Shown in pieces: positions 25,325-35,282 of a DNA stretch of 52,180 nt. The position numbers and the translations under genes are program-made. Source of the stretch: Bacteroides sp. GTDB taxonomy: Bacteria > Bacteroidota > Bacteroidia > Bacteroidales > UBA7960. The stretch's first letter is position 1. Every line of letters starts with the position of its first letter. Below the pieces are notes generated by a model. The model did not search any database and was not told where the DNA came from. It worked only from the letters and a program-made list of their open reading frames with translations. The stretch covers positions 1-52,180 of the forward strand of contig JAZBOS010000104.1 in assembly GCA_036351255.1 (NCBI GenBank), given 5' to 3'.

Positions 25325-26267
25325 CAGACCCGATAAAGAAATATTGAACGATCATTGACAACACCCCTGCCAGCATGATCAGTTTCAGGATTTGCTGAAT
25401 ATTACCAAAATCAAGGACCCCCAAGGCTTTGCTTACGTGGTAAAAAACAAGGGAGAACGGGATTACCACAAGAACCAGAAAATAGGAGACAATAGTAAAA
25501 CGGCCCTGATAACCCAGGTAAACCATATATGCAACGATCATCAGGATTGTAAAAGCCATAAGAGCCATGACCACCATACGGGTGGTTTCAAGCCCGGAAA
25601 CGACAGCCAGCGAGCGGCAGCCTGTTTTTTTATCGCCTACATAATCTTCCATATCCTTCACGATCTCGCGAATAAGTGAAGTCAAGAATGCAAAAAATGA
25701 ATAAAACCTGACGAAGAAATTCACCTGCATCATCTCGCTGGTAATGGTTAATTGCAAGCTAGCGGCGCGGTATTCGACCAGCCATACCAGCGGGATGACC
25801 ATTGCCGAGAGCAGGGCAATAGTGATATTTCCCGTAAGAAAACTGCGTTTGAAACGAACGCTGTATAACCAGAGGGCCATTGGCACCGCAAGGAATATAA
25901 AGGCCAGGGGCCAGTAACGTATCTTCCACGAGAGGTAAAGAGCCAGCGCAACTCCCATGACATTAAGGAGCGTATGGAGCAGGATGGTGGTGCGGCGGGT
26001 AATCAGGCGCCCCACGATGACCTTGTTGGGCTTGTTGATGCGGTCGACCCTCAGGTCAAAATAGTCGTTGATGGCATAGCCCGCAGCACTGATGAGCATG
26101 GTAGCCAGCACGAGCAGAAAAAAATCAGTGTTGGAAAGGGGTAATGCATGGTCTGCAGTGCGGAAAACCGGCAAGATGATACAATACCTGAAAAGGACCT
26201 GGGTAAGGGCTACCATAACCAAGTTGTACCACCGCACCAGGATAAGAAAAGCGCCAAGTTTCTGCAT
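25311..26267 (-). CDS. UbiA family prenyltransferase (geranylgeranylglycerol-phosphate type)
   Basis: A 318-residue membrane prenyltransferase with eight or nine helices. Both Asp-rich motifs are present: NDYFDLRVDRINKPN near residues 68-82 and DMEDYVGDKKTG near 205-216. They bind Mg2+ and the prenyl diphosphate. Bacteroidota homologues are usually named geranylgeranylglycerol-phosphate geranylgeranyltransferase after the archaeal lipid enzyme, but the acceptor in bacteria is not certain. It lies between kdsC and maf with short gaps and overlaps. Confidence 0.88.
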   Translation of the reverse strand: MQKLGAFLILVRWYNLVMVALTQVLFRYCIILPVFRTADHALPLSNTDFFLLVLATMLISAAGYAINDYFDLRVDRINKPNKVIVGRLITRRTTILLHTLLNVMGVALALYLSWKIRYWPLAFIFLAVPMALWLYSVRFKRSFLTGNITIALLSAMVIPLVWLVEYRAASLQLTITSEMMQVNFFVRFYSFFAFLTSLIREIVKDMEDYVGDKKTGCRSLAVVSGLETTRMVVMALMAFTILMIVAYMVYLGYQGRFTIVSYFLVLVVIPFSLVFYHVSKALGVLDFGNIQQILKLIMLAGVLSMIVQYFFIGSDAIF

Positions 26268-26285
26268 AACTCAGAAAATCCTTTT

Positions 26286-26807
26286 TTACCAGTGGAAGCC
26301 GTCGTCGTTAAACCAGGTACCATGTACTTTCATCACCTGCTCGATGACATCGCGCACGCAACCTTCGCCCCCTTTAAAGGCCGAAATATATTTAGAGATG
26401 CCTTTGATCTCTTCAGCAGCATCGGCCGGACAAGCAGGCACCCCAACCATTTGCATGACCTCGTAATCGGGGATGTCGTCGCCCATATACAAAATTTGTT
26501 CTGGCTTTATCTTCTTTTCGTTGAGGAATCTTTTAAACACTTCCAGTTTATTGCTCACGCCGAGGAAGATATCTTCCACACCAAGCAGGGCAAAGCGAGC
26601 CCTGACGGCCTTGCAGTTGCCGCCCGAGATGATCATGATCTGGTACCCTTTGCGAATGGCCAGCTGAAGGGCATAACCGTCCTTGACATGCATACTGCGC
26701 AGCATCTCATTGTCGAGGGTCAGCAACACGGTGCCGCTGGTCATAACGCCGTCCACGTCAAACACGAAGGTCTTTACGGAAGAAAGCAGTTGCTTGTAAT
26801 TTGTCAT
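26286..26807 (-). CDS. KdsC-like HAD phosphatase (Kdo-8-phosphate phosphatase family)
   Basis: A 173-residue HAD phosphatase of the C0 type without a cap. Motif I FVFDVDGVMTSG has the nucleophile Asp, MIISGGNCKAV is motif II, and GDDIPDYEVM is motif IV. In LPS synthesis KdsC removes phosphate from Kdo-8-phosphate. The assignment to Kdo rests on the family and on lipid A genes elsewhere in the window, so another sugar phosphate is possible. It is 18 bases upstream of the UbiA gene. Confidence 0.88.
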   Translation of the reverse strand: MTNYKQLLSSVKTFVFDVDGVMTSGTVLLTLDNEMLRSMHVKDGYALQLAIRKGYQIMIISGGNCKAVRARFALLGVEDIFLGVSNKLEVFKRFLNEKKIKPEQILYMGDDIPDYEVMQMVGVPACPADAAEEIKGISKYISAFKGGEGCVRDVIEQVMKVHGTWFNDDGFHW

Positions 26808-26923
26808 AGTGTTTGTGTTTTTAAGATCTGCAGGCTAATACACTGGAGACATTAAAGTTAAAACAATTTATTGGTTTATGCATAAGCGCTTCCCTGAAGG
26901 AGAACACTTTGCCTGATTTCAGA

Positions 26924-29314
26924 CTATTCCTTTGCATCGCGGTTTTTCCAGCGGTGACGGAAGGCTATTAAAAAGCCCAGGAGCATGACAATTATACTGA
27001 ACCACAAGAGGTTGATGAATGGAAAAATGACTGTTTTGATGATGACAAAATCGGGGCGTGCTTCAAATACCTCAAGGATAATGTTCAATGGTTTTTCGCT
27101 CACTTCCCTGAAACGGAACTTCAGGCCGAGGTCAAAAACTTCGGCATCCTGATGGAGCATGACTCCTTCACGGACCATAAAAACCGGATTCACCTCATAG
27201 CGTTGCCCGAAGAGGGTGATCAGTTCCATCCTGGCAGTGATGCTGATGTTATCGGGATCCAGGACACCCCCCGGGGCTTCCACTCCCCAGAGCACCAATT
27301 GGTGGTTTTGTACCTGTAAAGTATCGTTGATAGCTACTTCGGCTTCCTGCAGCAGGCTCTGCCCGGCAAGCTGTTGTCCTTCAACAGGCAGATCCGCAAA
27401 GGTCACATACGTGAAGATATCGCGCGTCAGGCTATAGCGCGAATAAGGTTCATACACATTGCCCATCCGCTCGTTGAGCAGGACAGAGGGGTAAGAACTG
27501 AATACCTGGTAAAATTCCCCTTCGCGGTTTTTCTTCAGGAAATCGATCTGGTAAACGATCCTGTCTCCTGACTGCGTCTTGTCAGTATAGGTCACGTGAA
27601 ATTCACCCATAGGCAATATCTCGTCGCGCACCAGCAACAGGTTCTCGCTTGAAGGGAATCCGGCACCCAGGTCATAACCGGAAGTATTCTCAGAGATGAC
27701 CTCCTTTTTTGAGAAGGTCAGCATCAGGGCAAGCAGGAACAGGGCTACGCCCAGATGGCTGATCACAGCGCCATTGGTGACATATTGCCGGTAAAAGCGC
27801 AGCACCAGGTCGAGGGCAGAGAACAGGGCAAACAAGGCCGAAAAAGTATATAGGACATAACCTGCCAGGGTAATCTCATAAAACACCACAAGAAGGATGG
27901 TACATACTAGGGCCAGTGCAGCGGAAAGCACAACGGAACGCAGGAATTTCCTCAGGTCATTCTTGCCCCATTTGATGAAATGGGTCACACCGATAAGGAG
28001 TGCCAGCACAATGGCAAAGGGCAACTGCCAGGCATTGTAATGGGCCACTACATCGGAGGGGGGTGCCAGATTCGTTCCAATCAGACGGTTCAGCACAGGA
28101 ATGGAGGTGGTGAAAATAATTTGAAAGGCAGAAAGCACCAACACAAGAGCACCAATAAACAACCAGAACTCGCGGGTAAAAGGCTCATCGCTGTCCTTGG
28201 AGGGCAGGTGGCGGAAGTTCTTAATGAGCAATACCAAGCCCAGAATCAGAAAGGTGAAAATATACACCAGCAACTGTTTTCCCATACCATCATTGCCAAA
28301 GGAATGCACAGAGGTGTCTGACAGGACACCGCTGCGTGTCAGAAAAGTGGAATAGATGACAAGGATAAGCGCCAGGATGGTAAACAGAAAGGTCGGGAAC
28401 AGATTGTTTTTCCTTTTAGAGGCAATGAGCATGGTGTGGAGGGCAGCCACCAACACCAGCCAGGGCACCAATGAAGCATTTTCGACAGGGTCCCAGGCCC
28501 AGAAGCCACCAAAGGTAAGGGATTCATAGGCCCAGACACCACCCAGCAGCAAGCCTGCCCCAAGGAAGAGTACCCCCAGCAGGGTCCAGGGCAGGGCCGG
28601 ACGGATCCATTCGTGATATTGTTTTTTCCAGAGGCCTGCCAGGGCATAACCGAAGGGTACGAGGATGGCAGCAAAACCAATGAAAAGAATAGGGGGGTGC
28701 GAGAGCATCCAGAAGTTACGCAGCAAGGGATTTAATCCATTGCCATCTAATATCATTGAAACATAATTGGGGTTTTGGAAGAGTGGGTCGCTGGCAAACT
28801 CAGGTAAGCTGCGCAGAAGGGCAAAGGGATCCATACCGATTTGAATGCTTCCGAAGCGCCAGCCCAACATCATGGAAACCATGAAACCCTGGGCAAGGGA
28901 GAAAAAGGTCATCACTGAATTCTCCCAATTTTTGGCATACCGGATCAAAAGGTTCCCAAACAGGGCCTGACATAGGGTCCAAAACAGGAAGCTCCCCTCT
29001 TGCCCCGCCCAAAAGCTTGAGATCATATAACCAAACCCGAGGTCGTTCTCGACATGGGCCCAAACGTAACGATACTCATAAAAGCGATTCAGGAGGATGT
29101 AAAACAGGAAAAAAGAAGCTACCAATACGAGGACACTATGGACGCGAAAAACAATCCTGCCCCAGTGTCTCCACTGGCGGCTGTCGCTGCGTTGTGAAGA
29201 GGCAGCCTGAAGATATGCAAATGCTGCAATGAGTGCGGAAAAGAATGCAAGCACAAGGGCAAAACGGCCCATATTGCCTGGAAACAAATGTTCACCCAGG
29301 TATTGAATATCCAT
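26924..29314 (-). CDS. Cytochrome c biogenesis protein, CcmF/CcsA family
   Basis: A 796-residue haem-handling membrane protein of system I/II type, needed to attach haem to c-type cytochromes. It has about 14 membrane segments, and the WWD-type haem loop is visible as FGGFWAWDPVENASLVPWLV (about residues 243-262). Further conserved pieces are EGSFLFW and the later FLTRSGVLSDTSVHSF. The C-terminal 230 residues form a periplasmic domain followed by a last helix. Single genes of this type without the rest of the ccm operon are common in Bacteroidota. The Mo-reductase and cytochromes elsewhere would use it. Confidence 0.9.
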   Translation of the reverse strand: MDIQYLGEHLFPGNMGRFALVLAFFSALIAAFAYLQAASSQRSDSRQWRHWGRIVFRVHSVLVLVASFFLFYILLNRFYEYRYVWAHVENDLGFGYMISSFWAGQEGSFLFWTLCQALFGNLLIRYAKNWENSVMTFFSLAQGFMVSMMLGWRFGSIQIGMDPFALLRSLPEFASDPLFQNPNYVSMILDGNGLNPLLRNFWMLSHPPILFIGFAAILVPFGYALAGLWKKQYHEWIRPALPWTLLGVLFLGAGLLLGGVWAYESLTFGGFWAWDPVENASLVPWLVLVAALHTMLIASKRKNNLFPTFLFTILALILVIYSTFLTRSGVLSDTSVHSFGNDGMGKQLLVYIFTFLILGLVLLIKNFRHLPSKDSDEPFTREFWLFIGALVLVLSAFQIIFTTSIPVLNRLIGTNLAPPSDVVAHYNAWQLPFAIVLALLIGVTHFIKWGKNDLRKFLRSVVLSAALALVCTILLVVFYEITLAGYVLYTFSALFALFSALDLVLRFYRQYVTNGAVISHLGVALFLLALMLTFSKKEVISENTSGYDLGAGFPSSENLLLVRDEILPMGEFHVTYTDKTQSGDRIVYQIDFLKKNREGEFYQVFSSYPSVLLNERMGNVYEPYSRYSLTRDIFTYVTFADLPVEGQQLAGQSLLQEAEVAINDTLQVQNHQLVLWGVEAPGGVLDPDNISITARMELITLFGQRYEVNPVFMVREGVMLHQDAEVFDLGLKFRFREVSEKPLNIILEVFEARPDFVIIKTVIFPFINLLWFSIIVMLLGFLIAFRHRWKNRDAKE

Positions 29315-29425
29315 ATTGAAATTGAATTATGTTGGGAGCAAATATACCCAAATATTCCAAAAACCGTTACGCAATAACCAAAAAGGGTCATTCCCGGCAA
29401 TGGCTCTTAGAAATTAAAGGGTTTT

Positions 29426-30832
29426 TTACAAGGATAAGAAAGGCATCACCTGTTCTTTCCGTGGGCGATACCCAAATACCCAATTGAGTCCCGCATGCAG
29501 GGTAGTCACCTGAAGTGTATGTGGCTGTATTGCCCCGAAGAAGTTGTTGCTAATCAGGTATACCTGCAAGGGCCCAAGGTTAACGTTGAACCCAAGGCCC
29601 ACATTCGCATAATTCCATTGAATCACGGAATATGACAAGGCCAGGCTAAAAGCATGAATGGGCCTAACATTGTAGGAAAACGTAAAGGAAGGAAGAAACT
29701 GTCCATTATATATCTCGGTTCGGTTCAGCAGGGCCAGCTTGTGACGTGGACTCAGGTCGAAAGCCACAGATGCATAAATTTTAGGCGACAGTACCTGGCG
29801 AAAACTATTTGTAGTTTCTGTAATATCGAAAACGCTTTTCAGGGAATCGAGCAGCTGGTCAAAACCATCGCCCTCCTCCCCTTCATCCGAGAAAAATTCC
29901 TCCAGGTCAATGCCCCCAAATTCGAATTCGCCCTGCATCTCAAAATTCTCGACACCCTGTTGCCAGTTGATGGCACCAATATCGGTGGCACTTAAGGCCA
30001 GCGTGAGACGCTCGGTAGCCATAAAGGAAACCCCCAGGTCGATGGCTCCCCCGCGATTCCCGGTATTGGAAAAATAATCGTAAAGATCAGGTTGGAACTC
30101 AAAATTCTCGTCAAGGGAATCCAGGGGGCTGAAGGGAACGGGCGAGGATACGTTAACAAGCAAATTGGCATTCAGCAGCAATTCATAAGTTTCGGCCGCG
30201 GTATTCAGGCTGAGATCGCTGCGTTCAAACGAGATGCTTGATAATCCCTGAAGAGCCTTTAGCCGGATGCCTGCATGAAGCCGGTCGGTAATCTCCCGTG
30301 AGTAGCTCAGGGCATATTCCCGATAATGCGCATAATCAAATCCCAAACCCGAAAAATTTCCCGGGCGGCTCTCCTGAAGAAAATGGTCATTGCCCTTTAA
30401 AAGGAGGGTAAAGAAATCCTGAGGAAAGCCAAAGCGGGCACCTGTATTTTCAGTGATAGAAAAGGTAAGATAGTTCCGTTGAGCACGGAATCCGAAGGCT
30501 AGAATCTCAGCGCGTGCCTCACCATCCAGAAATTCGTGATTCCCCAATTTACCAATAAGATGGTCCTCATCCCAGTAAAAATCATCGTTGTCATTCTTGC
30601 GGAGAAAATCACGCAGGGCAAAGCCGCTGTTTCCTGCCCCGACATATATCGATGACAGCCCGGGCATGCCTATGAAAAAACGCGGTTGCGGCATGAGATC
30701 AGGATTGCTGTAAGTCGATTGCGGAATGCCCTGAAGCCAGTACAGGGTATTGTAATACTGCCCGTAAACATTGCCCTGAGCTATAAAAAATACAAACAAT
30801 GGAAACGCCAGTTTAAGCAAATATCGTTTCAT
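29426..30832 (-). CDS. DUF5723 family outer-membrane protein
   Basis: A 468-residue protein with a signal peptide (residues 1-24, LAFPLFVFFIAQGNVYGQ). The mature protein begins with YYNTLYWLQGIPQSTYSNPD, typical of the DUF5723 family of Bacteroidota, and the rest alternates polar and hydrophobic residues with aromatic girdle patterns and ends in a long beta hairpin, as in outer-membrane beta barrels. It lies 19 bases behind the lipoprotein gene, at the end of the four-gene surface operon. The function of the family is unknown. Confidence 0.8.
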   Translation of the reverse strand: MKRYLLKLAFPLFVFFIAQGNVYGQYYNTLYWLQGIPQSTYSNPDLMPQPRFFIGMPGLSSIYVGAGNSGFALRDFLRKNDNDDFYWDEDHLIGKLGNHEFLDGEARAEILAFGFRAQRNYLTFSITENTGARFGFPQDFFTLLLKGNDHFLQESRPGNFSGLGFDYAHYREYALSYSREITDRLHAGIRLKALQGLSSISFERSDLSLNTAAETYELLLNANLLVNVSSPVPFSPLDSLDENFEFQPDLYDYFSNTGNRGGAIDLGVSFMATERLTLALSATDIGAINWQQGVENFEMQGEFEFGGIDLEEFFSDEGEEGDGFDQLLDSLKSVFDITETTNSFRQVLSPKIYASVAFDLSPRHKLALLNRTEIYNGQFLPSFTFSYNVRPIHAFSLALSYSVIQWNYANVGLGFNVNLGPLQVYLISNNFFGAIQPHTLQVTTLHAGLNWVFGYRPRKEQVMPFLSL

Positions 30833-30851
30833 ATTTTCTTATCCTATTGAA

Positions 30852-32438
30852 TTAAAACTCAACAACCACTTTTCCTTTTACCCTGGCACCAATGCTTACC
30901 TCCAGGGTCTGATCATCATAGATTCTTACCGTGTTTTCACCCTGATTGGCCGTTGACACCCTGGCCGATAGTATGAGATGCTCACTGTTCAAAAAAGCAA
31001 GGGTCTGAGCTTCACTAAGCATAATTTTCGTATAGGTACGTTCCGAGGCAATCACATTGCCCTGGGAATCGGTTTGTGCGGACTCAATCAGCTTATAATC
31101 TATCATGCCTTCAAAAAGAATGGCGTTGACCTGATTAAGGGAATCTGCAAATTCAACCTGGAGAAAAAGTTCTGCCGGCAGCCCATTGATCACATCCACG
31201 GCAAGTTCTATCCATTCCACCTCGGAAATGGAGTCATTGCGCGAAAGCTCCAGGGTATCCTTCAAACTGAAGCCGCTGGCAGTGCCATTCAGGGGAAGTT
31301 CAAGTTCAACCTGAACATCAAGCTGACTCTGATCGAGGACAAAGGCTGTTACCTGGTCAGGGTTTAACTGTGCGGTAAAACTGGAATAAAGGGTTTCGGG
31401 TTGATAGGCCACTCCTTCCACCACATTGGAATTATCCTTATCCAGAATCAACTCAGAATAGGCTTGTTGTCCCATCTGGCTGAGGTCAGGTCCCCATATC
31501 GTCCAGGGGTTGGGATAACCTGTCAAGGTGAATTCATTGTCATCATAGCGCAGCAAAAGATCATTGGCCTGAACTTCAATATCAAAGCCAAAAGAGTTGA
31601 GTGCATGTAACCGAACTTTGGGGTCAACAAATTCAACCTCTCCCTCCATATCGCTATCAAAAAGGCCAATGTTCACCCCAAGACCTCCAAGGTTAAGTAT
31701 CCTGGTGGCCAGTATCCCGACTATCTTTTGAATTTGCATGTCCAGAAAATCCTGGCTCACCTGAAACGTATAAGGCGCATTGTTGGGGTTACCTGATCCG
31801 GTGAAAACCACCTCATAGTGGACATCAAAGCGATTGAATTCAGAACCTGAAGAATAGAACTGAAAGGTATAACCGGCAAGGCTTTCCTGTGTGCTTGAGC
31901 CCGCCTCAATCGTCATGGAAAAAGGCTGACCGTCCTGATTATAGGATTCCGGGATGGTGAGCGTTATTAAGGCCTGATAACCATCCGCTGCCAGTCCTTC
32001 GGCAGATACCCCGGCCATTAGCATCCCGCCTTTGAAAACGATGGAATCCAGTTGGTCGTCATGCCCCGTATTATAGCTAAAGGAACGGGTGATGCTCTGA
32101 GCGGCATTTTTCCCAGGGGGAGAAGCAGCAAAATTGGCAGAAAACTGGGCATTGGGAATCTGAAGGAACATCCCCCCATTGCCAGATACCAGGTGGTCGC
32201 TGTATACCAGGCTGATCAGGTTGTCTTCTCCAACCTCTATCAGGTCATCATCCTCCTCAGGGATCATATCAGAAATGGTCAGGGTGGAATGAACCAGCGG
32301 AACTGCAAATACCGGCTGGTATGTATAGTCGGGCAACTGATCCATTTCAAAATAGCTATAATCGCAGGAGGGCAAGAGCCCAATAAGAACCCCTGCAATA
32401 TGCAGCCACGATCTGGTCTTCAAAAAATTCCGTTTCAT
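30852..32438 (-). CDS. Predicted lipoprotein, unknown function
   Basis: The ATG at 32438 gives 528 residues with a lipobox-type signal (WLHIAGVLIGLLPSC, Cys near residue 20), so the mature protein would be lipid-anchored; an upstream ATG at 32528 would put a charged stretch in front of the signal and is unlikely. Beta-rich segments follow, many with Asn/Ser/Asp-rich loops, suggesting a surface beta-sandwich protein. No known family is recognised. It is flanked by the propeller protein and the DUF5723 protein in the same direction. Confidence 0.75.
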   Translation of the reverse strand: MKRNFLKTRSWLHIAGVLIGLLPSCDYSYFEMDQLPDYTYQPVFAVPLVHSTLTISDMIPEEDDDLIEVGEDNLISLVYSDHLVSGNGGMFLQIPNAQFSANFAASPPGKNAAQSITRSFSYNTGHDDQLDSIVFKGGMLMAGVSAEGLAADGYQALITLTIPESYNQDGQPFSMTIEAGSSTQESLAGYTFQFYSSGSEFNRFDVHYEVVFTGSGNPNNAPYTFQVSQDFLDMQIQKIVGILATRILNLGGLGVNIGLFDSDMEGEVEFVDPKVRLHALNSFGFDIEVQANDLLLRYDDNEFTLTGYPNPWTIWGPDLSQMGQQAYSELILDKDNSNVVEGVAYQPETLYSSFTAQLNPDQVTAFVLDQSQLDVQVELELPLNGTASGFSLKDTLELSRNDSISEVEWIELAVDVINGLPAELFLQVEFADSLNQVNAILFEGMIDYKLIESAQTDSQGNVIASERTYTKIMLSEAQTLAFLNSEHLILSARVSTANQGENTVRIYDDQTLEVSIGARVKGKVVVEF

Positions 32439-32535
32439 ATTGAATGGTTTTTGAAAGATATCCTTTCCATTCGCGAAAGTATAAAAAAATTGCAGTTTGC
32501 AGGTCAATAGATACCAACAGTTTGACAATAAGCCC

Positions 32536-35259
32536 TTAATTCCCTCCGAAGCCTGAGAGCAGGTAGACCATCAGACGGTCACCCTCCACGGTAACCAAGT
32601 TCCAGGACTGATCCTGCAGAAGGGATTCTAGAAAAAATCCCTTTTCTCCACGGATCGGGAAAGGGGCTACCAGCTCACCCTCCCTGTCAAAAAGGTACAA
32701 TTGTCCTTGTTCAGTAGTTGTCAGGCCAATATAATCCTCCTCCCTTGCCCTGATAACCTTTAAAGGCAAGGAAGCCCCGCCTGAAAGCTCCTGAGAGAAC
32801 AAAGGGGTTCCCAGCCGGTCAAAAGCCAGCAGCTTGTTGTCGTAAGTAAAGATATAGGCTGGGGGCTCCCCGCTTCCGCGATCCAGAAATAGAAATCCTG
32901 CCCCACCCTGAAGGCTGTCGAGCGCAAAAGCCTCCAACTCTCCTTTCTCGTCCATTTGGAGCACATTCCCTTCTATTCCAAGCGCAACAAAACGATTTTC
33001 ATTATCCCTCTGCAAAGTAAAAATGGGATTTTGGGGCACCAGGCGAAAAGCCTGGGGAACATTTAACCGGACCTTACCACGGCGGTCAAAGAAATAGGCT
33101 TTGCCCGCTTCGTCCAATACCAAAAGGTAATCGCGACTACCCAGTTTCAGGTATTGAAGCGGGGCGCCTGCAGGTTCTTTCAGTTTAGGAAGGGACCAAC
33201 CGCTCAACCGCCTGCCATCAATGTCCAGGTTATATACCCTAAGATCGTCTCCAGTAAACAGGATGCGGTAATTTCTGTCGCCATCATAATCCAGAACGGT
33301 AATGCCCCAAGTAGCTTTAACTGGAAGGCGCCTGGGATATCCCTCGACATCCTTTCCATTGCGGTCAATCAGGTGTATATGGCTTGGTGTGCTGAACAAG
33401 TATTGTAAGCGCCCGTTTTTATAACGGTCCACCTGGTATATGGAAGAACTCGCAAGTCCGTTGATTGGCTTCTTCCACAAAGCTTGTCCGAAACGATCCA
33501 CCAGGTATAAGTTCCCATCCATATCCTGGATAATTATTTCTTTTGACCCGTCCACGTGATTCTTAACGCTGAAGGGGGAAGTATGGGCTACCGTATCGAG
33601 CTTAAGCTCCCACAGGTGACGGTGAAGCGTGTTCAGCCCTGCAGAATGGCTGTGCAGGGAAACATTGGAGAAAAACAAACCATCCCGGTGTGAAGCAAAC
33701 TGGGCAGTCAGTCGATCAAGCGGGAATGCTCCGCCTCCGATCTGAGCAAGCAACCGACTCACCCCTGTCTGCCAATCCGCTTTCAGCATGCCTGCCAGAT
33801 AAGGGACATTGACCATATACAGCACATTGGATGCTGGCTGCTGAAAAATGAAATCTTCTGACAAACGGGGTTCCTTCCCGATCACCTGCCCGTAATGGAT
33901 TTGCATCAGGGCTTGTTTGACGGCATTCGAACTTGTCCCTGCCAGCAGAACTGAATCGCGCAAGGCAACAAAGGGTCTTTCGGCAGGCAACAGACCCCGG
34001 GTCAGGGATTGAATCAGACCAAGGTGACTAAACTGCCAGATCACCTGGTCAAAAACCGTATCTGCAGGAACAAGTGTTGCATCCTTCCCTCCCCATAATT
34101 GAAGGTCGCTAAGGCTATCCCAGAGCCTCTGCGGCTCGTTCACCTGAACCAGCGAAAGACAGCTTTCCTCAGGCTTCATTCCGGGTGCGTAAAGCATAAC
34201 GGAAGCCATCGATCGGCCCAGAAAGGGAAAAAGCCTGGCGAACATTGCAGAATCCATTGGTTCTTGCCCGTTCGGCATGGAATGGATAGCCCTTAATGAG
34301 TCAGCCAGGGCTTTCGGTTTTCCCTGGTTCAGGATGGCAAAACCCGCAGTGGCCGAAGGGATGTATTGCAGCAAAAAGGGATCAGAAGGAGTTTGTCCCT
34401 GGAGGTGTTCCAGGAAGCCGTTTTGGTCTTTGCCATTGCGGGCAAAGCCTGTAAGACGGATCTCCTCGCCCAACAGGACCAAATCCCATCCCATCCAGCC
34501 AGAAAAAGCCTCGCAGGGCATCAGGGAAGGAGAATCGAGGGTCAGGAACAACTCAAATACTTCACACAGGCGATGACCATCAAAGAAAACATTGTTTGCC
34601 CGCTTTCCTGACACCTCACGGATATGCTCCAGGTCAGACGATGTCACCAGTGCGCTGCCCGAGATATCCTGTGTAATAGCATGTTCAATGAGTCTTTTTC
34701 CCGGGCTAAGCAATAAAGAACCTTTATAAAATGTAGCATAAACAGGCTTCTCATCCTCTTGGTCCAAAAGAAATACGGAAACCCCAAGAAAATCAGATGC
34801 TTTTTGTCCGGAGCCTTGTTCCCACCTGCCCTCAATCATTCGCTGAAAAGGCCTGAGGCGAACATCCGGGTTAAACCTTACCTGCAACAAAACCGGCATT
34901 TCTCCGCGCATGGTGGTGTGGACAGATACCAACACACGGGCTTTCTTAAAAGCAACCTCAAGATCAGGACTTATTGAAATCAATGAATCCAGCATGCTAA
35001 GTTTTTCACTGAACCAGTACACCTCCTGCAATGACTTTAATTCATTCCAGGCCAGAGAATCGGAAAGAAAAAAAGAAGCGATTTCATTTGTTTCCCTCAC
35101 ATCAACGACCAGCCAGGCATCGGAAGGAATCAGTGCAAAAGGATCCAGGTTGCTGATCTCGCTGCGACGCTCAAAATGCAGAAGTAACCCCCAAAGGATG
35201 GCGACAATAAAGATGACTGCAATGAAAATGGCCCAGGCATCAAACTGAAATTTCCTCAT
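32536..35259 (-). CDS. Large membrane-anchored protein, DUF3352-like plus propeller
   Basis: A 907-residue protein with one N-terminal membrane helix (residues 9-28, AIFIAVIFIVAILWGLLL). The first half (about 40-560) has the LIPSDAWLVVDVRETNEIA start, similar to DUF3352 proteins. The second half (about 575-907) contains repeated blades of the form LYLVDRFGQALWKK, IHLIDRNGKDVEG, AYFFDRRGKVRL, LLAFDRLGTPLFS and LYLFDREGELV, which fit a PQQ/quinoprotein-like beta propeller. The role is unknown. It reads in the same direction as the subtilase gene 23 bases upstream. Confidence 0.75.
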   Translation of the reverse strand: MRKFQFDAWAIFIAVIFIVAILWGLLLHFERRSEISNLDPFALIPSDAWLVVDVRETNEIASFFLSDSLAWNELKSLQEVYWFSEKLSMLDSLISISPDLEVAFKKARVLVSVHTTMRGEMPVLLQVRFNPDVRLRPFQRMIEGRWEQGSGQKASDFLGVSVFLLDQEDEKPVYATFYKGSLLLSPGKRLIEHAITQDISGSALVTSSDLEHIREVSGKRANNVFFDGHRLCEVFELFLTLDSPSLMPCEAFSGWMGWDLVLLGEEIRLTGFARNGKDQNGFLEHLQGQTPSDPFLLQYIPSATAGFAILNQGKPKALADSLRAIHSMPNGQEPMDSAMFARLFPFLGRSMASVMLYAPGMKPEESCLSLVQVNEPQRLWDSLSDLQLWGGKDATLVPADTVFDQVIWQFSHLGLIQSLTRGLLPAERPFVALRDSVLLAGTSSNAVKQALMQIHYGQVIGKEPRLSEDFIFQQPASNVLYMVNVPYLAGMLKADWQTGVSRLLAQIGGGAFPLDRLTAQFASHRDGLFFSNVSLHSHSAGLNTLHRHLWELKLDTVAHTSPFSVKNHVDGSKEIIIQDMDGNLYLVDRFGQALWKKPINGLASSSIYQVDRYKNGRLQYLFSTPSHIHLIDRNGKDVEGYPRRLPVKATWGITVLDYDGDRNYRILFTGDDLRVYNLDIDGRRLSGWSLPKLKEPAGAPLQYLKLGSRDYLLVLDEAGKAYFFDRRGKVRLNVPQAFRLVPQNPIFTLQRDNENRFVALGIEGNVLQMDEKGELEAFALDSLQGGAGFLFLDRGSGEPPAYIFTYDNKLLAFDRLGTPLFSQELSGGASLPLKVIRAREEDYIGLTTTEQGQLYLFDREGELVAPFPIRGEKGFFLESLLQDQSWNLVTVEGDRLMVYLLSGFGGN

Positions 35260-35282
35260 AATCGAGCCGTTGGAGGGATGGT

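Noticed and set aside
26148..26855. Open frame of 235 codons antisense to the KdsC-like and UbiA genes
   Set aside because: It covers two confident genes and has no start context or domain.
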